Counted from the first letter of the stretch, positions 27,632 through 36,112 are shown. The stretch: 36,784 nt of DNA from Gammaproteobacteria bacterium (GCA_012960305.1 DUBM01000002.1:1-36784), one strand, 5' to 3'. Notes: generated from the letters alone by a model not told the origin. Numbers and translations are program-made.

Positions 27632-27653
27632 AAGGTGGCGAAATTGGCAGAAT
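27632..27653 (+). other. tRNA-Leu-like D-arm sequence without a full tRNA
   Basis: The stretch AAGGTGGCGAAATTGGCAGA (27632-27651) closely resembles the end of the acceptor stem and the D-loop of bacterial tRNA-Leu, whose genes have AAGGTGGCGGAATTGGTAGA. The expected D-stem partner, long variable arm and 3' acceptor strand are not found downstream, and the methyltransferase gene begins at 27686. It is at best a remnant, or a coincidence. Confidence 0.3.
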
Positions 27654-27685
27654 CTTTCTTATCAGCGAAATATGGAATTTAAGTA

Positions 27686-28582
27686 ATGGATTCGAGTGTT
27701 GTGACTCTTCTTGATGCAGGGATGGGCAGAACCTTGTCTATGAAAGGTATCGAGATACCTCCAACTATTTGGTCTGCCAATGCCTTACTGGTAGCGCCGG
27801 AAATCGTTAAAGAAGTGCATCTAGAAAATATCCAAGCTGGTGCGAAGGTAATTACCACTAACAGCTATGGAATAATTCTTGCGGATCTGGCTAAGACCAA
27901 CATAGAAGACCAATATGAATCCTTAAATATATTAGCTGGTAAACTTGCTGTCGAGGCTGTGACGGATTCCGGGAAGCCGGTTGAAATTGCTGCAAGTCTC
28001 CCTCCTCAAAATGGTAGTTATCGGTCTGATTTGGTACTCGATCGCTCAGTTATCGAACCACTTTATCGAAGACAAGCAAAGTTGTTGGAGCCTTTTGTAG
28101 ATATTTTCCTTTGCGAGACTATGTCATCTATCGATGAAGCCATCTCTGCAGCAGCAGGAGTGAGTGGCCTGGGCAAACCTGTATATATTGGTCTAACTCT
28201 CCATGATGAAAAGTCCGCGACTTTGCGCAGTGGAGAATCATTACAAAGTGCTGTGCAGGCCCTGGCTGATTTTAATGTTGCTGGCATACTGGCTAATTGT
28301 TGTTTGCCAGAGCGAATAAGCGATGCGATACCTTTGCTGGCCGCTAGCGGTGTCGATTTTTTTGGCGGATACGCAAATGCGTTTACGCGTGTACCTCAAG
28401 ACTGGTTGTTGGGCGGCGAAAAAGAATTTGATGGTCGATTGACCATGCGAGATGATTTATCACCCGAATTTTATAGTGAATTTGTCGTAGATTGGATTGC
28501 CAAGGGCGCAAATTTTGTTGGTGGTTGTTGTGGAACTACTGCTAAACACATACAAGCAATTTCAGAGAAACTTCGAGCTTAG
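27686..28582 (+). CDS. Homocysteine S-methyltransferase family protein
   Basis: The 298-residue protein is a zinc-dependent homocysteine S-methyltransferase domain (MmuM/BHMT-like barrel), which makes methionine from homocysteine and a methyl donor such as S-methylmethionine or betaine. Zinc-ligand cysteines are visible in ANCC near 209-212 and in GGCCGT near 280-285. The N-terminal DAGMGRTL and the ITTNSYG segment near 57-63 also fit. It is divergent from metY. The donor is not determined by the sequence; the BCCT transporter nearby makes betaine or a sulfonium compound plausible. Confidence 0.9.
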   Translation: MDSSVVTLLDAGMGRTLSMKGIEIPPTIWSANALLVAPEIVKEVHLENIQAGAKVITTNSYGIILADLAKTNIEDQYESLNILAGKLAVEAVTDSGKPVEIAASLPPQNGSYRSDLVLDRSVIEPLYRRQAKLLEPFVDIFLCETMSSIDEAISAAAGVSGLGKPVYIGLTLHDEKSATLRSGESLQSAVQALADFNVAGILANCCLPERISDAIPLLAASGVDFFGGYANAFTRVPQDWLLGGEKEFDGRLTMRDDLSPEFYSEFVVDWIAKGANFVGGCCGTTAKHIQAISEKLRA

Positions 28583-28691
28583 CCGCAAGAAGTGTCATCC
28601 CCCCTAAAAAATATTTCCATTTACTAATTATTTTCCAGCATCGAGCCTACGTTGATCATAATCGGTAAAGGGATGGCTGGATATTGAAAAA

Positions 28692-28770
28692 TTCGCCTTA
28701 CCCCTGAATTTCAATACATAAGTGCCTTCAGCAAAAAAATTCGTAAGGCCTTATGTTCCAAGGGGTCGAA
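28692..28770. repeat. Large imperfect stem-loop
   Basis: Nested complementary blocks build one long stem. TTCG (28692-28695) pairs with CGAA (28767-28770), CCCC (28701-28704) with GGGG (28762-28765), ACATAAG (28716-28722) with CTTATGT (28750-28756), and GCCTT (28724-28728) with AAGGC (28745-28749). The inner 12 pairs are interrupted only by a single bulged T, around an A-rich loop of 16 bases. It starts about 110 bases after the methyltransferase stop and could be a terminator region, a structured RNA or an intergenic palindromic repeat. Confidence 0.6.
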
Positions 28771-28992
28771 TAAAAGCCGTATAAGCGACAATAGTGATCT
28801 AAATTTTATCCGAGTACTTAGGAATCCTTCTGCGGGGGCTGCTTAATCAGCCGCTAAATTTCGGTCATTTGATTCTTAAAGGCTTGACTTTCCTATGGTA
28901 AATGGGAAAATTGCTCCGCTTGAGCTGAGCGAGTAGGTGAACCCCTTCTCAATCTGCCGTAGTCTGCAACCGCCGCAACCAGGCAACCCTGC

Positions 28993-29032
28993 AGCCTACT
29001 ATCTAGGTGACTGAAAACATCCACCTTAGGCT
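28993..29032. repeat. Second stem-loop before ilvB
   Basis: AGCCTA (28993-28998) pairs with TAGGCT (29027-29032), and AGGTG (29005-29009) with CACCT (29022-29026). Together they form an 11-pair stem with a six-base bulge on the 5' side and a 12-base loop. There is no T-run after it, so it is not a simple terminator. Confidence 0.55.
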
Positions 29033-29100
29033 CCTATCACGTTATCGCGCAGGGGGCCGACATGAAGCAAGATTGACATAGTTTTTATGTGATTTGCTGA

Positions 29101-29128
29101 TTGTCACAAACTAATCATTAAGTATTTT
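29101..29128 (+). promoter_or_regulatory. Candidate ilvB promoter
   Basis: TTGTCA (29101-29106) and TATTTT (29123-29128), spaced by 16 bases, form a plausible sigma-70 promoter 115 bases before the ilvB GTG. It would place the start of transcription inside the terminator-like hairpin at 29131-29160, so both calls cannot be fully right as drawn. Confidence 0.3.
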
Positions 29129-29130
29129 TA

Positions 29131-29160
29131 CAGCAGGCCCTATCGGTCGGCTGTTGTTTT
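29131..29160 (+). terminator. Terminator-like hairpin in the ilvB leader (possible attenuator)
   Basis: CAGCAGGCC (29131-29139) pairs with GGTCGGCTG (29145-29153) with one mismatch and one G-U pair, followed by TTGTTTT. The shape is that of an intrinsic terminator 84 bases before ilvB. No leader peptide rich in Ile/Leu/Val was found before it, so classical attenuation is unproven. Confidence 0.4.
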
Positions 29161-29243
29161 AGGTTATTCGATCTCAGGCGGCAGAGAGTAGTTTTTAACT
29201 CCGTTGAAGTTTGAGAAAAACAAGCGTTTAGAGGCAGAGAAAA

Positions 29244-30971
29244 GTGGATCAATTATCAGGTGGTGAAATGCTAATTCGTGCACTGCACGACGAAGGTGTT
29301 GAAATCATTTTTGGCTATCCGGGTGGTGCCGTTTTACATATCTATGATGCGATTTTCCAGCAAGATAAAGTCGAGCATATTTTAGTCCGTCACGAGCAAG
29401 CAGCAACGCATGCCGCTGATGGTTATGCTCGCTCATCTGGGAAGCCAGGGGTCGTTTTAGTGACTTCGGGACCAGGGGCTACCAATGCTCTCACAGGAAT
29501 TGCAACAGCTTACATGGATTCGATTCCTATGGTGGTGATTTCAGGCCAGGTTGAAACTCGTATGATCGGCTCCGATGGATTCCAGGAAACTGACATGGTC
29601 GGGGTCTCAAGACCGATTGTGAAGCATAGTTTCATGGCACGAAAGGCTACGGACATTCCGATCATGGTGAAAAAAGCATTCCATATCGCCTCAACTGGGC
29701 GACCTGGCCCGGTTGTAATTGATATTCCGAAGGATGTAACTGATCCAAAAGATAAGCAGCCTTATGTGTATCCAGCTGAGATAAAAATTCGGTCCTACGC
29801 TGTTCCCGGTAAGGGGCATTCCGGGCAAATTAAGAAAGCAGTAGATGCATTGCTTGCTGCCAATCGTCCCATGATTTACACCGGTGGCGGTGTAATTCAG
29901 GGCAATGGTTCGGAGTTGCTGACAAAATTTACCCAAAAATTAGGTTTCCCCATTACCAATACATTAATGGGCTTGGGCGGCTACCCTTCTTCAGATAAGC
30001 AATTTTTGGGTATGTTGGGAATGCATGGAACTTATGAAGCCAATATGGCTATGCATTACTGTGATGTATTGCTGGGGATTGGAGTTCGCTTCGATGATCG
30101 GGTTACAAATTCTGATATAGCTAAATTTTGTCCAGATGCAACCATCCTTCATGTTGATATTGATCCTGCATCAATTTCGAAAAGAGTACCGGCAGATGTG
30201 CCGATAGTTGGCTCAGTAAAGCTGGTCCTTGAAGAAATGATGTCTCAATTAACTGCTTCAAAATCGAAAGTTGATGAACAATCTTTAGAGGTTTGGTGGA
30301 AGCAGATTGAGCAATGGCGCGAGAAGGATAGTTTAAAGATTAACTCTGCCGTCGATGGTTCTATAAAGCCTCAACAAGTTGTTAAAGCTGTATATGAAAT
30401 CACTAAGGGTGATGCCTTTGTCTCGTCAGACGTTGGCCAGCATCAGATGTTTGCAGCGCAGTATTATGGTTTTGATAAGCCTCGCCGTTGGATAAATTCT
30501 GGTGGCCTTGGCACTATGGGGTTTGGCTTTCCTGCTGCTATGGGAGTGCAATTTGCCCACCCGGATGCAGTTTCAGTCTGCATAACCGGTGAAGGTAGTG
30601 TTCAAATGTGTCTGCAGGAACTCGCAACCTGTATGCAATATAAGCTGCCCTTAAAAATTATCTGCCTAAACAATCAGGCCCTAGGCATGGTGAAGCAATG
30701 GCAGGATATGCAATACGGCGGACGGCACTCTCATAGCACCTATGCTGAGTCGCTACCTGATTTCAAAAAGCTTACAGAAGCTTACGGTCATGTCGGCATA
30801 AAAATCGAGAAGTTAGATGATTTGCATGACAAGCTTGAAGAGGCATTTGCCTTAAAAGACAAGTTAGTTTTTGTAGATGTGATGGTAGATCCTAATGAGC
30901 ATGTGTATCCAATGGCCATTAAGGGTGGAGCAATGAAGGATATGATTTTGAGTAAGTCGGAGAGAACTTAA
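29244..30971 (+). CDS. ilvB: Acetolactate synthase large (catalytic) subunit
   Basis: This thiamine-diphosphate enzyme condenses pyruvate with pyruvate or 2-ketobutyrate, the first common step of valine, leucine and isoleucine synthesis. The 575-residue protein has the N-terminal pyrimidine-binding domain with FGYPGG near 23-28 and the catalytic Glu in RHEQAATHAADGYARS near 49-64. A central FAD-binding domain follows, then the C-terminal TPP motif GEGSVQM...NNQALGMVKQWQ near 450-490. The start is GTG with an AGAGG ribosome binding site. One base separates its stop from ilvH. The gene family is also called ilvI. Confidence 0.96.
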   Translation: MDQLSGGEMLIRALHDEGVEIIFGYPGGAVLHIYDAIFQQDKVEHILVRHEQAATHAADGYARSSGKPGVVLVTSGPGATNALTGIATAYMDSIPMVVISGQVETRMIGSDGFQETDMVGVSRPIVKHSFMARKATDIPIMVKKAFHIASTGRPGPVVIDIPKDVTDPKDKQPYVYPAEIKIRSYAVPGKGHSGQIKKAVDALLAANRPMIYTGGGVIQGNGSELLTKFTQKLGFPITNTLMGLGGYPSSDKQFLGMLGMHGTYEANMAMHYCDVLLGIGVRFDDRVTNSDIAKFCPDATILHVDIDPASISKRVPADVPIVGSVKLVLEEMMSQLTASKSKVDEQSLEVWWKQIEQWREKDSLKINSAVDGSIKPQQVVKAVYEITKGDAFVSSDVGQHQMFAAQYYGFDKPRRWINSGGLGTMGFGFPAAMGVQFAHPDAVSVCITGEGSVQMCLQELATCMQYKLPLKIICLNNQALGMVKQWQDMQYGGRHSHSTYAESLPDFKKLTEAYGHVGIKIEKLDDLHDKLEEAFALKDKLVFVDVMVDPNEHVYPMAIKGGAMKDMILSKSERT

Positions 30972-30972
30972 T

Positions 30973-31464
30973 ATGCGCCGTATAATTTCTGTACTGATGG
31001 AAAACGAGCCCGGTGCGCTTTCAAGAGTCGTAGGCCTTTTCTCTCAACGTAACTACAACATTGACTCTCTTACCGTAGCACCTACCGAAGATCAGTCATT
31101 ATCTCGATTGACTGTGACGACCAATGGCGATGATGCTCGAATCGAACAAATTACCAAGCATCTGAATAAAATTGTTGATGTGGTTAAGTTGGTGGACTTG
31201 ACTGAGGGGGCCCATATCGAGCGAGAGTTGATGCTGATAAAAGTTAAGGCTACTGGGGTGCAGCGTGCTGAAGTAAATCGCTCTGTGGATATTTTTCGAG
31301 GCCAGGTTGTTGATTTAACAAACAATGTTTTGAGTATTCAATTAACTGGTACCAGTGACAAGCTCGATGCCTTTATTGCGGCATTAGGAGATAGCGTTGT
31401 TCTAGAAGTTGCTCGAACTGGAGTGTCGGGTATTGCTCGGGGAGAGAAGGTTCTTAGTTTGTAA
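30973..31464 (+). CDS. ilvH: Acetolactate synthase small (regulatory) subunit
   Basis: The 163-residue protein is the regulatory subunit that raises activity of the large subunit and gives feedback inhibition by valine. An N-terminal ACT domain (residues 3-75, with LMENEPGALSRVVGLFSQRNYNIDSL in outline) contains the Gly/Asn valine-binding turn. The second ferredoxin-like domain covers about 80-160. It is coupled to ilvB and followed by a strong terminator. Confidence 0.97.
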   Translation: MRRIISVLMENEPGALSRVVGLFSQRNYNIDSLTVAPTEDQSLSRLTVTTNGDDARIEQITKHLNKIVDVVKLVDLTEGAHIERELMLIKVKATGVQRAEVNRSVDIFRGQVVDLTNNVLSIQLTGTSDKLDAFIAALGDSVVLEVARTGVSGIARGEKVLSL

Positions 31465-31498
31465 CCAGATGCTTCTTGAATTACTTGTAAGTTTGATA

Positions 31499-31530
31499 CA
31501 ATAAAAAGGGTTAGATGGCCCTTTTTATTG
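31499..31530. terminator. Bidirectional intrinsic terminator between ilvH and ilvC
   Basis: CAATAAAAAGGG (31499-31510) and CCCTTTTTATTG (31519-31530) form a perfect 12-pair stem around an 8-base loop, with A- and T-runs built into the arms. It can stop transcription from ilvBH on one strand and from ilvC on the other. Confidence 0.92.
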
Positions 31531-31548
31531 TGCTTAGGTAATAAGCGT

Positions 31549-33018
31549 CTAAATTACTTTTTTCATCGCGGTCATATATTTTCTCAATCTCTTGCCAACA
31601 ACTTCAATCGAGTGTGATCGGATATCTTCGTTAACCTCGATCAATTCAGCGTTATCAACGCCAAAGTTACTGAGATGGATGCCTTTGCCAATAACATCGG
31701 TATCAATTTTGGTCATGAAGTCAGCAAGTAAGGGAACGCATTCATGTGAAAACAAATAGCATCCATATTCGGCGGTATCTGATATTACTTTGTTCATTTC
31801 GTATAGCTTTTTACGGCCGATTAGATTGGCAATTAAAGGTACTTCGTGCAGAGATTCGTAATAGGCTGACTCCTCGATGATGCCGCTATCAGTCATGGTT
31901 TCGAATGCCAATTCAACGCCTGCCTTAATCATAGCCACCATCAATATGCCATTGTCGTAGTATTCTTGTTCAGATATTTCCATATCGCCTGCAGTCGATT
32001 TTTCGAAAGCAGATTCAGTGGTGGCTTCTCTCCATCCTAGTAATTTGGCATCGTCATCAGTCCAATCGTCCATCATGCCGCCGGAGAAATTACCTGTAAT
32101 AATGTCGTCCATATGCTTCTGATATAGAGGTGCCATGATTTGTTTGAGTTCCTGCGCTAATTCATTAGCCACTACCTTTGCAGGGTTTGATAGGCGATCC
32201 ATCATGTTAGTAATGCCGCCGTGCTTAAGACCTTCGGAAACGACTTCCCAGCCATGTTGAACAAGCTTCGAGGCATAGGCCGCATCGATGCCTTTCTCAA
32301 TCATTTTGTCATAACAAAGAATTGATCCTGTTTGCAGCATGCCACATAGAATCGTTTGTTCACCCATCAGGTCAGATTTTACTTCTGCGATAAAAGATGA
32401 TTCCAATACGCCTGCTCGATGTCCACCGGTGGCAGCTGCATAGGCTTTCGCAATATCCATTCCATCACCATTTGGGTTATTTTCTGCATGGACAGCAATC
32501 AGAGTTGGCACACCAAAACCGCGCTTATACTCTTCGCGAACTTCGGTTCCAGGACACTTAGGAGCAACCATCACAACCGTTAAGTCATCGCGAATTTGCA
32601 TTCCTTCTTCTACGATGTTGAAGCCGTGAGAGTAGGCTAAGCATGCACCTTGCTTCATTAACGGCATTACTTGTGTTACCACAGGGCTGTGCTGCTTGTC
32701 GGGAGTCAGATTCAGAACAAGATCAGCAGTTGGTATAAGTTCTTCGTAAGTACCGACGGTAAAGCCGTTTTCCTTTGCATTCTTCCATGAGGTGCGCTGT
32801 TCGGAAATGGCGGCTGCTCGCAAAGTAAAAGATATATCTAGACCACTATCCCGCATGTTCAAGCCCTGATTGAGGCCTTGTGCGCCACAGCCAACGACCA
32901 CGACTTTTTTACCATTTAGCTTATTCACGCCACCACTAAATTCACTTCTGTCCATAAAGCGACATTTGCCCAGCTGCTCAAGCTGCAATCTGAGAGGCAG
33001 CGTATTAAAATAGTTCAT
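31549..33018 (-). CDS. ilvC: Ketol-acid reductoisomerase, class II (long form)
   Basis: IlvC converts acetolactate or acetohydroxybutyrate to the dihydroxy acids using NADPH and Mg2+. I read 489 residues from ATG 33018, which has GGAGAAAATCC upstream; the open frame continues to 33108 without support. The Rossmann fold begins [20 protein letters not shown] near 42-61. The length is that of the plant/E. coli class II enzymes (about 490) with a duplicated knotted domain, not the roughly 338 of class I enzymes in pseudomonads. It faces ilvBH instead of following it, which is unusual for this locus. Confidence 0.95.
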   Translation of the reverse strand: MNYFNTLPLRLQLEQLGKCRFMDRSEFSGGVNKLNGKKVVVVGCGAQGLNQGLNMRDSGLDISFTLRAAAISEQRTSWKNAKENGFTVGTYEELIPTADLVLNLTPDKQHSPVVTQVMPLMKQGACLAYSHGFNIVEEGMQIRDDLTVVMVAPKCPGTEVREEYKRGFGVPTLIAVHAENNPNGDGMDIAKAYAAATGGHRAGVLESSFIAEVKSDLMGEQTILCGMLQTGSILCYDKMIEKGIDAAYASKLVQHGWEVVSEGLKHGGITNMMDRLSNPAKVVANELAQELKQIMAPLYQKHMDDIITGNFSGGMMDDWTDDDAKLLGWREATTESAFEKSTAGDMEISEQEYYDNGILMVAMIKAGVELAFETMTDSGIIEESAYYESLHEVPLIANLIGRKKLYEMNKVISDTAEYGCYLFSHECVPLLADFMTKIDTDVIGKGIHLSNFGVDNAELIEVNEDIRSHSIEVVGKRLRKYMTAMKKVI

Positions 33019-33236
33019 GGATTTTCTCCGGTTTCTTGTCCTGATTTGGTAATAAATAAGTGAGCTGATACTCAATTTTTGTGAGGCGCGATCATATAGC
33101 ATCTGCAATCTTGCGTAAAATGATATATTAGAGCTACAAATAGTCCCACAGCCAGCAAATTAGAGCTGTATAATCTGATTTTACTAGAATTATGGCTTTA
33201 CCCACCTTGCCATGCCTAGGGTAATCTAGGAAACCC

Positions 33237-34103
33237 ATGACCAAAGAAGAGCAAGAGTCAGAATCGATAGAAGAATCTGATAATATTCTGCCAATTGACG
33301 AGCACGAAGAAATCGTCTCAGAAGGGGGTAAGAAGGTTCGACGCCGTGGGATCTATCTGTTGCCGAACCTGCTAACTCTAGGGGCTTTGTTTTCTGGTTT
33401 TTATGCGGTAATAGCCGGCATGGGTGGCAATTTTAATGAAGCGGGCTGGGCTATACTCATCGCAGGCGTGCTCGATGGATTAGACGGCCGCATTGCTAGA
33501 CTTACCAATACTCAGAGTGCTTTCGGGGCTCAATTCGATAGCCTCTCCGATATGGTTTCATTCGGTGTGGCCCCAGCGTTGATTATGTTCAGTTGGGCTT
33601 TTGCGCCCTTGGGCCGAGTTGGTTGGGCAGCGAGTTTCATCTATATGTCCTGCGCTGCGCTGCGATTAGCTCGATTTAATGTGCAGTTGGGAACCGTAGA
33701 CAAGCGCTTCTTTCTTGGTTTGCAGAGCCCAATGGCTGCTGGCTTGGTAACCTTCGTGCCATGGATTGGTTTTAAGTATGGGTTGGAAATTACTCCAATT
33801 GTTGCGTATCTGGCGGCAATCCTCACTGTGTTTGCGGGCTTGCTAATGATTTCTAACTATAGGTATTTTAGTTTTAAAGAATTAAATTTTAAGGGCACCG
33901 TGCCCTATATGGTTTTCATCTTCGCAGTAGTATTATTGGTGGTAGTCGCTCTTTACCCGCACGAAGTTTTGCTTAGCATGTGCGTTACTTATACAATTTC
34001 GGGTCCTGCTAGCTGGATTTATCGAACACAATTTCAATTGGCGGTTAATGCTGAAACCGCACCTGAGAAGAAAGCTAAGTGCTCGAAATCTAAAAAAGAG
34101 TAA
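33237..34103 (+). CDS. pssA: CDP-diacylglycerol--serine O-phosphatidyltransferase
   Basis: PssA makes phosphatidylserine, the precursor of phosphatidylethanolamine, in the inner membrane. The 288-residue protein shows the CDP-alcohol phosphotransferase motif D80-x2-DG-x2-AR with the downstream D101 and D105 (DGLDGRIAR ... FDSLSD). It has about seven or eight membrane helices. The first 35 residues are an acidic, soluble extension, and the C-terminus is basic. This is the integral-membrane type II enzyme, unlike E. coli PssA. In pseudomonads the same gene follows ilvC. Confidence 0.95.
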   Translation: MTKEEQESESIEESDNILPIDEHEEIVSEGGKKVRRRGIYLLPNLLTLGALFSGFYAVIAGMGGNFNEAGWAILIAGVLDGLDGRIARLTNTQSAFGAQFDSLSDMVSFGVAPALIMFSWAFAPLGRVGWAASFIYMSCAALRLARFNVQLGTVDKRFFLGLQSPMAAGLVTFVPWIGFKYGLEITPIVAYLAAILTVFAGLLMISNYRYFSFKELNFKGTVPYMVFIFAVVLLVVVALYPHEVLLSMCVTYTISGPASWIYRTQFQLAVNAETAPEKKAKCSKSKKE

Positions 34104-34303
34104 GTTGGAGAAAATGCTAAGCAACTTTGAAAATCTGGATATTTTCTGGTTCAACTAAGAGTCGGTGAGTTGATTGAGTTTTAATTTCACTTGGGTGGGA
34201 AGCAAAACAGATTCTTTTATTAAAGAAATATGCCCATTATTAATTCTGTCTTATTTGTTATGGAGTTAGCATTTAGCTAACCAAAAAATTTAGGTATCTA
34301 ACC

Positions 34304-35347
34304 ATGTTAATTAAAAAGCCAGTAGATATTAAACCTTCAGAAATAACGCCTGAAAATGTTTTCCGAAACCGGCGTCAGTTTATGAAAGAAAGCTCCCGGC
34401 TGATGCTGGGTGTCGCTGTGGCTGGAAGCATGCCTTCCATTGCTAATGCGCAATCTGGCGCCAGTCTCAAGGCGCCCGCACCTGTCGGGCTGGTGCGAAC
34501 AGACCCGGCATATTGGCTAAAAAATAAATTCGCTAGTATCAAATCAGCGCCTGATTCGGGGCCTTTCTATACTGGAGAATCACTCACTCCTTACCGAGAT
34601 GTTACTCGCTATAATAATTTTTACGAATTTGGTATGGATAAGTCTGATCCGTCTTCAAAATCGGGTGAATTTAAAGCAGACCCTTGGTCGGTAGAAATTG
34701 CTGGTGAGGTAGCTAAGCCTGGAACTTATCACTTGGAAGATATTCTTAAGCCTGTCGATCTTGAAGAGAGAATCTATCGACTGCGCTGTGTGGAGGCATG
34801 GTCGATGGTAATTCCCTGGATTGGATTTCCGCTTGCTGATCTGATTAAGCAGTTTGAACCAAATTCAAAAGCTAAATTTATTGAATTCGAAACTTTGATC
34901 GATGCTGATTCGATGCCAGGTATCCGTTCTATCTATTCTATCGTCGACTGGCCTTACCGTGAAGGCTTGCGAATGGATGAGGCAATGAATCCGCTCACAA
35001 TGATGGCAGTAGGCGTTTATGGAGATTACCTACCAGCACAAAACGGCGCCCCTATGCGCTTAGTTGTCCCTTGGAAATACGGTTTCAAAAGCATTAAGTC
35101 GATTGTAAAAATTAATTTCCGTGAAACCATGCCCAACACAACATGGAATGATTTACAGTCTAATGAATACGGGTTTTATGCCAACGTTAATCCTGAAGTG
35201 CATCACCCCAGATGGCGTCAAGATACGGAAAGGCGTTTGCCGCAAACTTTGTTTAGTCGCACGCGGATTGAAACTAGGTTATTTAATGGTTACGCCGATC
35301 AGGTTGCATCAATGTATGGTGACATGGATTTGTCGCAGTATTTCTAA
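34304..35347 (+). CDS. msrP: Protein-methionine-sulfoxide reductase catalytic subunit MsrP
   Basis: MsrP (YedY) is a periplasmic molybdenum enzyme that repairs oxidised methionines in envelope proteins. The 347-residue protein has a Tat signal, RNRRQFM near 21-27 followed by a hydrophobic stretch and ANAQ near 47-50. The molybdenum-ligand Cys162 lies in YRLRCVEAWSMVIPW. The 200 bases before it separate it from pssA, so it may have its own promoter. It pairs with msrQ, 36 bases downstream. Confidence 0.96.
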   Translation: MLIKKPVDIKPSEITPENVFRNRRQFMKESSRLMLGVAVAGSMPSIANAQSGASLKAPAPVGLVRTDPAYWLKNKFASIKSAPDSGPFYTGESLTPYRDVTRYNNFYEFGMDKSDPSSKSGEFKADPWSVEIAGEVAKPGTYHLEDILKPVDLEERIYRLRCVEAWSMVIPWIGFPLADLIKQFEPNSKAKFIEFETLIDADSMPGIRSIYSIVDWPYREGLRMDEAMNPLTMMAVGVYGDYLPAQNGAPMRLVVPWKYGFKSIKSIVKINFRETMPNTTWNDLQSNEYGFYANVNPEVHHPRWRQDTERRLPQTLFSRTRIETRLFNGYADQVASMYGDMDLSQYF

Positions 35348-35383
35348 GCAGCGATTTCAAAAACGAAAAGGCAATAGTCAGCA

Positions 35384-35986
35384 ATGCGAAAACTAATTAA
35401 GCCATTGGTTTTCGCCGTAGCGTTAATTCCGTTTTCTATTTTGATAGCCCGTGTATTTGTTTACCCAGACAGTTTGGGGCCGGATCCTGCTCAAGAGCTG
35501 GCAAAAGAATCGGGGGAGTGGGCGCTGCGATTTCTCATCATTACTTTAGCTCTGACACCATTGCGACAGATCACCGATCAAGTCGAATTTGTGCGCCAAC
35601 GGCGCATGCTTGGTTTGTTTGCTCTGTTCTATGCCTCCATACATTTTATGGTTTGGGTGGCCTTTCTTCTGGTTTTCCGCTGGGGTGCTATCGTAGAGGA
35701 GTTGGTGAAGCGTCCATTTATAACTATTGGCTTTGCTGCTTTTTTGATCTTGATTGCCTTGGGGGTGACTTCTACGAAGTCAATGGTGCGCAAGCTTGGC
35801 AGAAATTGGAAACGTCTGCATCGTTTGGTATATCTGGCGGCTGGGTTGGCTGTGGTTCATTTGCTATGGATTTTGCGAACTAATATCGGCGAGGCTGTCT
35901 TCTATGGTGCTCTCGTGGCTCTGCTCTTAGCTTATCGGTTGCAGTGCCATTTGCGGGCCAGTAAACCGACTCCTCCAAAGGTTTAA
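35384..35986 (+). CDS. msrQ: Heme-binding membrane subunit MsrQ
   Basis: MsrQ (YedZ) is the inner-membrane b-type cytochrome that passes electrons to MsrP. The 200-residue protein has about six hydrophobic helices. Histidines available for heme binding lie in YASIHFM near 85-91, WKRLHRLVYLAAGLAVVH near 142-159 and neighbouring segments. The start has an upstream AAGG element. The gene ends 451 bases before the 16S rRNA gene. A weak inverted repeat, AAACCCT (35986-35992) with AGGGTTT (36012-36018), lies just after the stop but has no T-run. Confidence 0.95.
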   Translation: MRKLIKPLVFAVALIPFSILIARVFVYPDSLGPDPAQELAKESGEWALRFLIITLALTPLRQITDQVEFVRQRRMLGLFALFYASIHFMVWVAFLLVFRWGAIVEELVKRPFITIGFAAFLILIALGVTSTKSMVRKLGRNWKRLHRLVYLAAGLAVVHLLWILRTNIGEAVFYGALVALLLAYRLQCHLRASKPTPPKV

Positions 35987-36049
35987 AACCCTCAGAATTT
36001 AGTAATTGATAAGGGTTTGGAAATAATCATTAATATACCCCCAAAGTCC

Positions 36050-36077
36050 TTGCCAAAAGGCGATGCCGGCGTATAAT
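36050..36077 (+). promoter_or_regulatory. rRNA operon promoter (P1-like)
   Basis: TTGCCA (36050-36055) and a perfect TATAAT (36072-36077) are 16 bases apart. An AT-rich stretch (about 36020-36036) lies at the position of an UP element, and a GC-rich discriminator GCCACCGC follows the -10 box. This combination is typical of growth-rate and stringently controlled rrn promoters. It is about 360 bases before mature 16S rRNA. Confidence 0.85.
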
Positions 36078-36112
36078 GCCACCGCTCTGTGTCGAGAGGC
36101 ACTGGGGTTTTA

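Larger units (their letters stand above)
28583..29243. other. 661-base structured gene-free region before ilvB
   Basis: No convincing gene lies here. The region contains several strong inverted repeats: 28692-28770, a small hairpin GGCTG/CAGCC (28837-28852), 28993-29032 and 29131-29160, described separately where large. I compared it by eye with 6S RNA, tmRNA, RNase P RNA, SRP RNA and common riboswitches and did not match it to any. It may include an unrecognised RNA or the long leader of ilvB. Confidence 0.5.

Noticed and set aside
27626..27720. Complete tRNA-Leu gene
   Set aside because: Only the D-arm region matches; the D-stem partner, anticodon arm, variable arm and acceptor 3' strand are missing and the stretch runs into a coding gene.
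28895..28936. 13-codon candidate leader peptide before ilvB (MVNGKIAPLELSE)
   Set aside because: It has scattered Val, Ile and Leu but no run of branched-chain codons, no clear ribosome binding site, and lies far from the terminator-like hairpin.
28583..29243. 6S RNA, tmRNA, RNase P RNA, SRP RNA or a common riboswitch
   Set aside because: By eye none of the conserved core sequences of these RNAs is present on either strand; a covariance search would be needed to exclude distant forms.
33019..33108. 30-residue N-terminal extension of IlvC
   Set aside because: The family N-terminus ([10 protein letters not shown]) begins at 33018 with a ribosome binding site just upstream.
35518..35883. 121-codon frame inside msrQ
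   Set aside because: It is an alternative frame of msrQ, whose own frame has the family helices and histidines.
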